A program made the position numbers and the translations under genes. Of a stretch of 37,052 nt of DNA, positions 23,895-31,672 are shown in pieces (the stretch's first letter is position 1; each line of letters starts with the position of its first letter). Under the pieces are notes generated by a model, which did not search any database, was not told the DNA's origin, and saw only the letters and a program-made list of their open reading frames with translations. The stretch is from positions 1 to 37,052 of the forward strand of contig JAPLJG010000030.1 in NCBI GenBank assembly GCA_026388735.1, in the 5' to 3' direction. The stretch comes from Deltaproteobacteria bacterium. Its GTDB lineage: Bacteria > Desulfobacterota > Desulfobulbia > Desulfobulbales > Desulfurivibrionaceae.

Positions 23895-25325
23895 ATGAAT
23901 CATAACAAAACCTGCCAACGCCTCACCGCATACATCCTCTGCGTTGTATTTTTGCTCGGCAATCTGCCCATGGCAAGTTTTTCTCCGCCACCGGCCCAAG
24001 CTTTCAGCGTTGGCGAGGAGCGAGAGGTCGGCGAAAAACTCCTATCTATTATCCGCAAAGAATTTCCCCTGCTTGATGATCCAGATCTTACCGAATATGT
24101 AACAAATCTCGGGCGTCAGACCCTTATGCTCGCCGGACCACAGTTCTTTGATTATCATTTTTTCATCATCGACAACAAGGAATTCAATGCCTTCGCAGCC
24201 CCTTCCGGCCTGATTTTTATCCATTCAGGCCTCATTGATCTGTGCGATACCGAGGGAGAACTGGTCAGCGTTCTCGCCCACGAAATCGGCCACGCCGCTA
24301 GTCGTCATATCGCGGATCGGATCAGCAAATCAGGCAAACTCAATGCTGGCACCACCGCCCTGATGCTGGCAGGACTGCTCCTCGGCGGAGGGGGGGCTCT
24401 TGGCCAGGCCGTTGCTACCGGCTCCATGGCTGGTGGCATGACCGCAAACCTTAAATTCAGCCGTGAAGACGAAGAGGAAGCTGATCGTTTGTCCTACAAA
24501 TGGATGAGAGAAGAAAAGCGCGACCCAGCGGACATGGTGAGCATGCTCAAAAAAATGCGCCGGGTCAGCCGTTATCAAAGAAAACAGGTTCCCACCTATC
24601 TCGTCACCCATCCAGAGCCAGAAAACAGGATCAGCTACATAGAAGATCTTATCCAGCAGGATCAACAGAGAAAAATCCAAACTCAGGATGAATTCGCCTA
24701 CCAGCGGTTCAAATACCGGGTGCAGGCTCTCACCCGGGACACGCAGTCGATTCTACCGATTCTGAAAAACAAGGCAGAGGAACCAGGCATCCTCCAAAGT
24801 GATCCCATGGTTTTCTTCGGCCTCTCGCAATTCTATCTGGCAAATCGTGATTACCAGAAGGCTGAAGAGTCTCTCCAAAAAGTCATAACCCGTTTCCCAG
24901 ATAAGCTCATCCTCAAAACAGATCTCGGCAGAATAAAATTTGAGGCGGGAGAAACGAAAAAAGCCCTGGAAATCTTCCAAGAAATAAAAAAACAGGCCCC
25001 CGATGAGGCATATAACGCTTACTATCTGGCTAAAGCTTTACAGCAGGCCGGGGAACCGGCGCAAGCGGTTCTCATCTATGAAAATCTAACCGAACGCATG
25101 CCAACCTATGCAAAACTCTATCAGGAAATCGGGAAAATCCGAGCCGCCCTTGGCAACAAGGCTCTCGGACACTACAATCTCGCTCTGTATCAATATTATG
25201 AAGGATCAAGTCTCCAAGCGCGCTACCACATCGAACAGGCGCTTAAAGGCCTCTCCGAGAAAGACCCCCTCTTCGCCAAGATACAAGAGCTAAGAAATAA
25301 AATCGTCCGAATCGACAAGATGTAA
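23895..25325 (+). CDS. periplasmic M48 metalloprotease with TPR repeats (BepA/YfgC-like)
   Basis: The 476-residue protein has an N-terminal signal segment (about residues 8-37, AYILCVVFLLGNLPM, ending AQAFS). The zinc site is VLAHEIGHAASRH (HEIGH at 129-133) with the third ligand in SREDEEEADR. A hydrophobic glycine-rich loop (LMLAGLLLGGGGALG) lies between them. Residues about 300-470 are TPR-like helices (ANRDYQKAEESLQKVITRFP). BepA-type proteins act in outer-membrane protein quality control; that role is inferred from the family. It is divergent from recN and shares a 165-base upstream region with it. Confidence 0.92.
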   Translation: MNHNKTCQRLTAYILCVVFLLGNLPMASFSPPPAQAFSVGEEREVGEKLLSIIRKEFPLLDDPDLTEYVTNLGRQTLMLAGPQFFDYHFFIIDNKEFNAFAAPSGLIFIHSGLIDLCDTEGELVSVLAHEIGHAASRHIADRISKSGKLNAGTTALMLAGLLLGGGGALGQAVATGSMAGGMTANLKFSREDEEEADRLSYKWMREEKRDPADMVSMLKKMRRVSRYQRKQVPTYLVTHPEPENRISYIEDLIQQDQQRKIQTQDEFAYQRFKYRVQALTRDTQSILPILKNKAEEPGILQSDPMVFFGLSQFYLANRDYQKAEESLQKVITRFPDKLILKTDLGRIKFEAGETKKALEIFQEIKKQAPDEAYNAYYLAKALQQAGEPAQAVLIYENLTERMPTYAKLYQEIGKIRAALGNKALGHYNLALYQYYEGSSLQARYHIEQALKGLSEKDPLFAKIQELRNKIVRIDKM

Positions 25326-25377
25326 GACCGAAAAAACAGACCTGCTGGGCGCTGAGAAATGGAAAAACGACGCGATG

Positions 25378-26121
25378 CTATTGCTTGCGGCTGCGGAGTT
25401 TACGGATCGCCATCACCGCGAAATCTCGGAACAATCGGGTCGCCTTAATCCGGTTTGAATCAAGTTTCGGCCTGCCCTTTTTTCGATCAAGATATATCAT
25501 ACCGATGGGCTTATCATCAAGGCAGATCGGGAAAAGATACACGGTCCGGTCTTTCACAAAGAATTTAAGGCTTTCGGGAAAGGCGTCCAGAGTGTTGGGA
25601 GGGATGGCCATGTCCTTGCATGCTTTGAGAGCCTTGGGAATAATATAACCACTCGGGGCGAGATCGTGCTCGAATCGAGCGATGCCGGCTGGGTCAATAT
25701 CGCCCAAACCAAACCGGCCGACCAACACCCGGCGGGTTGGTTGCACGCTGATCACGGCGAGAAGTACCCTGTCGAAGCCAATACCCCGATAAAGACCCTC
25801 CAACAGATTGATATAAAAATCATTGAGGTTGAATGGCCCCATGAGCGTTTCGGTAATATCATGGATAAAGTCGTTAATGGATTTATCCTGACTGATCGGC
25901 AGCTCATCTAGCTCCTGAATACCATCCTCTGCCTCCTCAGTTTCTTTTCCCCTTTCGCCTGAATCACCCTTTGACTCCGTCTCCTGAACCTTTTTCTTCT
26001 TCTTTTTCGCGGCCGACTCAGGATCCTTAATAGCCTCTTCAATGCCCCGCAGACGGCTGCGAATCTTCAATTTGGAAAGCCCATATCGGATGGATTCGGA
26101 AATGTCTTCGGAGGCCTCCAC
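25378..26121 (-). CDS. GAF-like C-terminal half of a frameshifted HDOD-GAF protein
   Basis: The frame reads ISESIRYGLSKLKIRSRLRG, a lysine-rich linker (AAKKKKKKVQETESKG), then a GAF-like domain (FDRVLLAVISVQPTRRVLVG; TVYLFPICLDDKPIGMIYLD). The start given here is a GTG at 26119-26121 without a ribosome site. The segment ISESIRYGL normally continues directly from the end of an HDOD domain, and the HDOD gene immediately upstream ends in the wrong frame. The two are one gene broken by one missing base near 26128-26130. GAF domains sense small ligands; the ligand here is unknown. Confidence 0.75.
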   Translation of the reverse strand: MEASEDISESIRYGLSKLKIRSRLRGIEEAIKDPESAAKKKKKKVQETESKGDSGERGKETEEAEDGIQELDELPISQDKSINDFIHDITETLMGPFNLNDFYINLLEGLYRGIGFDRVLLAVISVQPTRRVLVGRFGLGDIDPAGIARFEHDLAPSGYIIPKALKACKDMAIPPNTLDAFPESLKFFVKDRTVYLFPICLDDKPIGMIYLDRKKGRPKLDSNRIKATRLFRDFAVMAIRKLRSRKQ

Positions 26122-26735
26122 ACTCTGAAAGTGGCGACCTCTGCCCCTATCCTGTCAAAGGTCAAATCCTCAAGCACCTGCCGGGTGGCTGAATCTTCGG
26201 CCATGCCGCCAGCCACCTTCTGTTCGATTTCCCGATAGACTTCCGGCAGGTAGATACAGACAATAATCTTGCCGAGATCATGGAGAAGAGCGCAGATAAA
26301 GGCCTCCTCGGGCACGATATTGATGTTTTTCTCGACAGCCAGGTCGCGGGCCTGCATGGCGCTTAAAAAAGACCGGGTCAGTATCTTGCTGATCCCTTCT
26401 TTTTCAACGCCGGTTTTAAGAAAATCCTCAAACAGGGCAATGGCAGTGGCAAGATCACGGACAGCATCAAAACCAAGAATAGTGACCGCCTTGGATATGG
26501 AATTAACCGGACGGCCGAGGGAGTAATAGGCCGAGTTGACCACCTGGAGAACTTTATTGGTGAGGGAATAATCTTTCAGGATAACCTTGGAGAGCTCGTA
26601 CGCGGCGCTGCGACTGCTGTGGGTGAGGGAAATCAGCTCCTGGACATTATGGGACATGGCCGGGAGCTCGCCCATGTTCATTTTTGTAAATATTTCAGCA
26701 AGTTTTCCGCTTGACGGCGGTGAGGTCTCAGTCAT
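26067..26735 (-). CDS. HDOD-domain protein, N-terminal half of a frameshifted HDOD-GAF gene
   Basis: Residues about 12-200 form an HDOD domain: MGELPAMSHNVQELISLTHS, ILKDYSLTNKVLQVVNSAYY, AVTILGFDAVRDLATAIALF and ICALLHDLGKI. HDOD proteins are HD-superfamily signalling proteins that often lack phosphodiesterase activity and act in regulatory networks. After IGAEVATF the frame changes to an unlikely tail (RVWRPPKTFPNPSDMGFPN). One extra T in the run at 26128-26130 (A on the plus strand) would restore IGAEVATFQSVEASEDISES and join the GAF half. Whether this is real or a base-calling error is open. Confidence 0.85.
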   Translation of the reverse strand: MTETSPPSSGKLAEIFTKMNMGELPAMSHNVQELISLTHSSRSAAYELSKVILKDYSLTNKVLQVVNSAYYSLGRPVNSISKAVTILGFDAVRDLATAIALFEDFLKTGVEKEGISKILTRSFLSAMQARDLAVEKNINIVPEEAFICALLHDLGKIIVCIYLPEVYREIEQKVAGGMAEDSATRQVLEDLTFDRIGAEVATFRVWRPPKTFPNPSDMGFPN

Positions 26736-27044
26736 ATGTTTCTATAACCACCCATAATTCGAACAACCCATCCCCCCGCATCACTAACTCTTAAGGTACC
26801 ACTATAATTATACAATATTTATAAAAAAATTCTAAAGGTGTAACGTTTTTTTATTACACCCTTATGTGATATATGATACGTTCATAACAGGCAAGTTAAT
26901 TTCATGCAACTTTCTGATATAGTGTAACAAATAGTTTTTTAAAAACGTTTTGCCAGACATAGAGAACATCTCTTTGTCATCTTTCTGCACATGCAGATTC
27001 AGGCAAACGACTGACAATAAAATGAAGTCCCCCGGAAAAGGACA
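26736..27044. promoter_or_regulatory. A/T-rich divergent promoter region
   Basis: This 309-base region separates the HDOD-GAF gene (minus) from the FHA gene (plus) and holds no gene. It contains an inverted repeat GGTGTAA/TTACACC (26837-26843 and 26854-26860, ten-base spacer) and a further direct copy of GTGTAAC at 26922-26928, which look like sites for one regulator. A TATAAT on the minus strand lies near 26801-26820 without a good -35 box. The FHA gene has a GGAAAAGGA ribosome site. Confidence 0.5.
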
Positions 27045-27794
27045 ATGATGCAGGACGGAACGATCAATCTTGAGGATTACACCAAATCAGATTGGACCAT
27101 TATGCTCAATGACCGGGTTATCACCACTTTTACCACCCATGAAGGCAGTAAGCTCATTATTGGCCGCAGCCCCGATGCAGATGTGGTCATCGACAACACC
27201 GCCATATCCAGACACCACTCATCTATTGAACTCCGCGATGGCCGCCATTATCTGGCAGATATGAAAAGTACCAACGGCACCACCGTAAATGGAAAAAAAA
27301 TTGTTTCCAAGGTTCCGGTAACAGAAAAAGACGTTATTTTCATCGGGAAATTTCGCTTGATCCAGGCGGCAGCGAATGAACAACATGCTTCGTCATCCTA
27401 CGCCACGGCCATGGATATTGATGACGAAGCAACTGTTTTTGTCAGTTCACCCCGACAACAGGTCGCAGCCCAACCCAGCCAGTCCAAATCTCCTTCCACA
27501 AATGAGATTTACCGACTCACCGTACTTGAAGGCAACGCCTTGCCAACCATGCTCTCTCTTGACGGGAAGAGCAGTGTGAAACTCGGCAAAGACCCTTCCT
27601 GCGACATGATCATTCCCGGCTGGCTGGTCGGCAAAACCCAGTGCTACGTGGTGAGCAAAAAAGATAGATATTACATCGTGCCCCAGCGTTCGTGGACAAA
27701 CACCCGCCTCAACGATGTCATCATCAAAGAAGAACGCCTCTTACGCAAAGGCGATATGATTCAGATCAAGAGCGTAAAAATCAGGTTCAATTAA
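27045..27794 (+). CDS. FHA-domain protein with two FHA-like domains
   Basis: The 249-residue protein has an N-terminal FHA domain (about residues 20-108) with the phosphothreonine-binding pattern IGRSPDADVVIDNTAISRHH and STNGT (75-79). A second domain of similar outline (about 155-249, VKLGKDPSCDMIIPGWLVGK, SWTNTRLNDV) lacks the SRHH and STNGT residues and may not bind phosphate. FHA domains read phosphothreonine made by Ser/Thr kinases, and such a kinase gene follows eight bases later. The two ATG codons at 27045 and 27048 are equivalent. It heads a plus-strand operon. Confidence 0.92.
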   Translation: MMQDGTINLEDYTKSDWTIMLNDRVITTFTTHEGSKLIIGRSPDADVVIDNTAISRHHSSIELRDGRHYLADMKSTNGTTVNGKKIVSKVPVTEKDVIFIGKFRLIQAAANEQHASSSYATAMDIDDEATVFVSSPRQQVAAQPSQSKSPSTNEIYRLTVLEGNALPTMLSLDGKSSVKLGKDPSCDMIIPGWLVGKTQCYVVSKKDRYYIVPQRSWTNTRLNDVIIKEERLLRKGDMIQIKSVKIRFN

Positions 27795-27802
27795 TCACCC
27801 GG

Positions 27803-29101
27803 ATGCTTTCCAAACTCTTTGATCAAATAGACAAGTGGAAAAAAGGCGCCTCCCCCGGCATCCCAGGTGAAGCATCCACCAAAGCCCGCCAGCCTTCCCT
27901 CTCTCCTGAAATTCCTCAGGTACCTACCTGGGCTCCTGGAGATACCATTCTTAACCGTTATCATATCGAACAGGTTATGTCGGGATCCATGGGGAACGTT
28001 TACATCTCCGAGCATCTCGGTTGGAAAATAAAGGTCGCGATCAAAGCTCCCCGGCCTGAAGTCCTTGCCGACCGTGAAGGCATGCGCCGGATACTCAAAG
28101 AAGCCAACAGCTGGGTCAGGATGGGCATGCATCCCAACGTCGCTTCCTGTTTTTATGTTCTTGGCATCAACAAGATCCCCCATCTTTTCATCGAATTTGT
28201 CGATGGCGGGAATCTTTCCGACTGGATCAAGGCCGGTCGCTGCAGAAACCTCCGCACCGCCCTCTCTCTTGCCATTCAATTCTGTCACGGCATGGAATTT
28301 ACCCACCAACGGGGCATTATCCATCGCGATATCAAACCCCAAAATATTCTGATCACCAAAAACTCCTTGTTAAAAATAACCGATTTCGGCATTCTCCTTG
28401 CCCATGGGGATACAGAAAAAGGCGACGGCCAGGTTCCTGATGTTGACCCGACAGATCATGAAGCCACCATCGGTTTTCGGGGAACCCTCGGCTACGCATC
28501 CCCAGAACAACTACGCAACGCCCACACGGTTGACCTGCGGACGGATATCTTCTCATTTGGCCTGTGTCTCTGGGTTATGCTCTGCGGCAAGAAGCCATTT
28601 ACCAACAATACCTTAGAACATAAAATACCCGCCCCGACTCCGGCTGCACCGGACATCAAATTTTCCGCAGGGCTCAAAGCTATTTTACGCAAAAGCGTTG
28701 CCTACAATCCCGACGACCGCTATCAAAATTTTGCCGAGATGCGGGAAGCCCTGAACGGGGCTTACACTGCGGCCTTTAACACCTCCTGCCCCTACGCGGA
28801 GCTCAGCAATATCGATCTCAGGGCAGACGGCCTTAACAACAGAGCTGTCTCCCTCTTTGAACTGGGAGAAAGCAAAGAGGCTGCCGCCTGTCTTAACAAG
28901 ACACTTGACGTCAATGAAATGCTCCCCGAAGCGGCTTATAATATGATTCTGCTCAACTGGCGCTCGGGAACAAAAGCAGGGAAAATTATCCGGCAGATTG
29001 AAACAGCCAAAAAACGTGGCGCCACAACCCAAAAAACGTGGCGCCACAACGCCTTGGCTCACCGAGATGGAGGCTGCGGTCAAACGCAGCATGGTGGCTG
29101 A
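27803..29101 (+). CDS. Ser/Thr protein kinase with TPR-like region, N-terminal part of a frameshifted kinase-WD40 gene
   Basis: From the ATG at 27803 the product has a complete Hanks-type kinase domain: glycine loop MSGSMGNVY (59-67), Lys81 in VAIKAPRP, Glu100, catalytic HRDIKPQN (174-181), DFG (194-196) and GTLGYASPEQL. A TPR-like segment follows (NNRAVSLFELGESKEAAACL; LPEAAYNMILLNW). After KKRGATT the frame is wrong (QKTWRHNALAHRDGG) because of a perfect 22-bp tandem duplication at 29007-29050. Removing one copy joins it to the WD40 part. The kinase should still be active in the short form. Ribosome site is weak; coupling to the FHA gene is likely. Confidence 0.9.
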   Translation: MLSKLFDQIDKWKKGASPGIPGEASTKARQPSLSPEIPQVPTWAPGDTILNRYHIEQVMSGSMGNVYISEHLGWKIKVAIKAPRPEVLADREGMRRILKEANSWVRMGMHPNVASCFYVLGINKIPHLFIEFVDGGNLSDWIKAGRCRNLRTALSLAIQFCHGMEFTHQRGIIHRDIKPQNILITKNSLLKITDFGILLAHGDTEKGDGQVPDVDPTDHEATIGFRGTLGYASPEQLRNAHTVDLRTDIFSFGLCLWVMLCGKKPFTNNTLEHKIPAPTPAAPDIKFSAGLKAILRKSVAYNPDDRYQNFAEMREALNGAYTAAFNTSCPYAELSNIDLRADGLNNRAVSLFELGESKEAAACLNKTLDVNEMLPEAAYNMILLNWRSGTKAGKIIRQIETAKKRGATTQKTWRHNALAHRDGGCGQTQHGG

Positions 29102-30263
29102 CAACGTCGAGCTTGAAAAGCAGCAATTTCCAGAATTCCGCCTGTGTACCCCAAAAAACTCCCTGGAAATTTTCCGCGAAGGGCAACTCCATTTCTCTGT
29201 GCAGCGCAACATCCTCGACCACTTGGACAATAAACGCTATGGCCCATGCCATGACATCCTGATGACGGCATGGAAAAACAGCAGCTACAAAAAAGACAAA
29301 GTTTTCAATATGGTCTATCATCGACTGTTGTTGGTCGGCAAAAAAAAGAAAGTGCTGGGAGTCCAGCGTTTTCTGACTTTGAACGGTGATGAAGGGCCGA
29401 CAACACATCTGGCCCATATCCCGAATACAAAGAAATTTGTTGCCGCCGGCCCCAAGGGAAAAATAATCCTTCACGACCTGGGTGCCTCCTCACAGCATGG
29501 CCTTGTCTTGGGGAAAGACGGCAGTGCTATTTCCGCGCTGGCTATCTGTCCCCGGAGTAATTTTATCGCCGTAGGCGCACAGGATGGAACCGTCTGCCTT
29601 TTTTCCACAAAAACCGGTACCCTGGAATCAAGGGAGCCTGCCCATAATGGCCCGGTGCATGCTTTAGCCTTCAACGAAGATGGCCGCTACCTTGCATCCG
29701 GCGGCGCAGACGGCATCATGAAAATACGCAAACTCGGCACCGGCCCGGAAATGTCCACCTCAATCAAGGAAGGCGGCTCTGTCCGCGCCATTACCTATAC
29801 GACTAGTGGTTTAAATCTGGTAACCGGGAGCGAAGACGGCTCTGTCCGCTTCTGGGACACAAACGGCAAAGAATGCACGCGAATCATTGAAGCCCATGCC
29901 ATGCCGGTTATCGCCCTGGCAAATTCATCTGATGGCCAGCGCTTTGTTTCCGCTGGCACCGACCGTCACCTCAAAGTATGGGAGCACAAGACCGGACGCT
30001 GCCTCAAATCGATCAAAGCCCATGATGAAACCATTTCTTCCGCTTTGTTTCTCCAGGACAACCAAACCCTGATCTCCGGCTGCGAAGATGACATCATCAA
30101 ACTTTGGGACAGTAACAGTGGGGAATGCCTTGCCATTCTTGACGGCAGAGGCGATGGCATTTACAGCCTTGCCCATGGACCAAAGCCCCACACCTTTCTT
30201 GCCGGGAGAAAAGACGGGGCTATTGTTTTTTGGATGGTAATCTACCAACTTGATTTTGAGTAA
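28998..30263 (+). CDS. WD40-repeat C-terminal part of the frameshifted kinase-WD40 gene
   Basis: After the duplicated site the frame reads TTPWLTEMEAAVKRSMVADN and leads, through a helical region, into about six or seven WD40-type repeats: GPVHALAFNEDGRYLASGGA, SVRAITYTTSGLNLVTGSED, GSVRFWD, RHLKVWEHKTGRCLKSIKAH and IIKLWDSNSGECLAILDG. The nominal start is a TTG at 28998 inside the kinase gene and is not credible. WD40 propellers bind proteins, and kinase-WD40 fusions are known in bacteria. If the duplication is real, this half is not translated or needs frameshifting. Confidence 0.85.
   Translation: MKQPKNVAPQPKKRGATTPWLTEMEAAVKRSMVADNVELEKQQFPEFRLCTPKNSLEIFREGQLHFSVQRNILDHLDNKRYGPCHDILMTAWKNSSYKKDKVFNMVYHRLLLVGKKKKVLGVQRFLTLNGDEGPTTHLAHIPNTKKFVAAGPKGKIILHDLGASSQHGLVLGKDGSAISALAICPRSNFIAVGAQDGTVCLFSTKTGTLESREPAHNGPVHALAFNEDGRYLASGGADGIMKIRKLGTGPEMSTSIKEGGSVRAITYTTSGLNLVTGSEDGSVRFWDTNGKECTRIIEAHAMPVIALANSSDGQRFVSAGTDRHLKVWEHKTGRCLKSIKAHDETISSALFLQDNQTLISGCEDDIIKLWDSNSGECLAILDGRGDGIYSLAHGPKPHTFLAGRKDGAIVFWMVIYQLDFE
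29007..29050 (+). repeat. perfect 22-bp tandem duplication causing a frameshift
   Basis: Two identical 22-base copies (29007-29028 and 29029-29050), each beginning CCAAAAAACGTGGCG and ending CCACAAC, lie head to tail. Each contains the ten-base palindrome GTGGCGCCAC. Twenty-two is not a multiple of three, so the second copy shifts the frame. Deleting one copy restores one continuous reading frame, AKKRGATTPWLTEME. Confidence 0.95.
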
Positions 30264-30294
30264 TTTCCCCGGCCGGGAATGCAACAGGACATTC

Positions 30295-31062
30295 ATGATG
30301 TTCAGTTTTTTCAAAAAAATCTGCAAAAGCAAGCCCAGAGCCATTTCTTTTTATGGACGCACGGACACCGGAATGGTCCGCGACCATAACGAAGACAGCT
30401 TTTGCTCTCTGCGCAACCGGCGTCTTTTCGTAGTTGCCGATGGCATGGGTGGCCATAATGCGGGCGAGGTCGCCAGCAGCCTGGCCATCGAATCCCTGCT
30501 CGAATTCCTCTCGGAAGAAAAAATCAAGGAAATCCACGGCAACGACGCTGAAATCCACCAGAGTATGCTGGCGGCCTTCAGCCATGCCAATCAGGCCGTA
30601 ATGGCCAAAGCCGCCAGTGACGAGACCATGCTGGGCATGGGCTGCACCATGGTCGCCTGCCTTCTTGACGAAAATCGCCTCCACACCTGCCACGTCGGGG
30701 ATGCGCGCTGTTACCTCGCCGAAAAAGGCAGCCTGGAACAGATCACCACCGATCATACCACGGTAGCATACATCCACAGAACCGATGCCAACAACAAGGA
30801 TATCCAGGTCCCGCGCCATGTGGTAACGAGAGCCATCGGCTTCCATACCCTTGAGGGGCCGGAATACCACAAAAATATTTTGCGGCCCGGAAGCAGGGTG
30901 CTTCTCTGTTCCGACGGCCTATGGAACATGGTTGACCACACCCGGATTGAGCAAATCCTCCTCAATTCTTCCACCCCGGAAAAAGCCAGCGAAACTCTGG
31001 TCACGGCAGCCAATGAGCAAGGCGGGCGCGACAACATCACTGCCCTGGTAATCTTTTATTAA
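30295..31062 (+). CDS. PP2C-family protein phosphatase (Stp/PrpC-like)
   Basis: Starting at 30295 (MMFSFFKKICKSK, with AGGAC just before), the 255-residue protein has all PP2C motifs: RDHNED (29-34), VADGMGGHNAGEVAS (47-61), HVGDARCYL, VTRAIG, LLCSDGLWNMV and GGRDNIT. These bind the metal ions used to hydrolyse phosphoserine and phosphothreonine. It follows the kinase-WD40 gene and FHA gene in one operon, so it is the natural antagonist of the kinase. A longer start at 30250 is unlikely. Confidence 0.93.
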   Translation: MMFSFFKKICKSKPRAISFYGRTDTGMVRDHNEDSFCSLRNRRLFVVADGMGGHNAGEVASSLAIESLLEFLSEEKIKEIHGNDAEIHQSMLAAFSHANQAVMAKAASDETMLGMGCTMVACLLDENRLHTCHVGDARCYLAEKGSLEQITTDHTTVAYIHRTDANNKDIQVPRHVVTRAIGFHTLEGPEYHKNILRPGSRVLLCSDGLWNMVDHTRIEQILLNSSTPEKASETLVTAANEQGGRDNITALVIFY

Positions 31063-31073
31063 CGCGAGAGACA

Positions 31074-31664
31074 ATGTCTGCCCAGCACAACAACCAGAAT
31101 ACCCTTGAAAACATCGCCGCCGACCTCACGGCCCTGGCCAATGATCTTGCCCAGGGAAAACTCCGGGTTGGCAATCGACTTGTCGCCATAGGAAACCCAC
31201 TGTTCATCAAAACCAAGCAGAAGATCACGGGCGACACCGCATATTTCACCCTGTCTTTTCAAGTGCCTCTCAGGGATTCGGATAGGGAGGACTTGCTGAC
31301 GGCCAGCCAGAAAGATATCCCGGAAAAACCGTACCAGGACAAGCATGACAAGGGGTTGCGATTGCAGGGGCGACCACCGGAGGGGAAAAAAATAAAAAAA
31401 GAGATTACCCGCCTCTGGAAAAGCGTTTTCAAAAATCTTGAACAGGGCCAGGCTCCCACTCCTGCCGAAGAAAAATCCCTTATTTCCGCCTTTGAGAACT
31501 ATACCGCCTTCACAGAACCGGCCTGGCATGAAGACTGGCTTACATGTTTCACGATCCTGCGGGAGGCCTTGATCTGTGCCCGCAATGGCGATATGTCCAA
31601 AGCTCTGGAACATGCCGCCGAAGTGAACGCCCTCACCAAGACCTGCCACAAAAAACATAAATAG
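31074..31664 (+). CDS. amphi-Trp/XXXCH-like protein of unknown function
   Basis: The 196-residue protein starts with a helix rich in leucine and alanine and a strand region (LTALANDLAQGKLRVGNRLV; TAYFTLSFQVPL) that resembles the amphi-Trp domain. It ends in a charged helix with a terminal CH motif, EVNALTKTCHKKHK, as in proteins of the XXXCH type often found in Desulfobacterota. Both are seen in the so-called GAK gene sets, whose function is not established. The other GAK genes are not near. It lies 11 bases after the phosphatase gene and is probably in the same operon. Family resemblance is from memory and moderate. Confidence 0.55.
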   Translation: MSAQHNNQNTLENIAADLTALANDLAQGKLRVGNRLVAIGNPLFIKTKQKITGDTAYFTLSFQVPLRDSDREDLLTASQKDIPEKPYQDKHDKGLRLQGRPPEGKKIKKEITRLWKSVFKNLEQGQAPTPAEEKSLISAFENYTAFTEPAWHEDWLTCFTILREALICARNGDMSKALEHAAEVNALTKTCHKKHK

Positions 31665-31672
31665 CCGTTTCC

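Noticed and set aside
23821-25377. A LexA operator or strong promoter between recN and the M48 protease, and a terminator after the protease
   Set aside because: I looked for a LexA-type palindrome and for stem plus T-run structures in these gaps and found nothing convincing.
28998-29006. TTG at 28998 as a genuine start of a separate WD40 gene
   Set aside because: It lies inside the kinase reading frame with no ribosome site, and the duplicated 22-bp copy explains the frame change without a new start.
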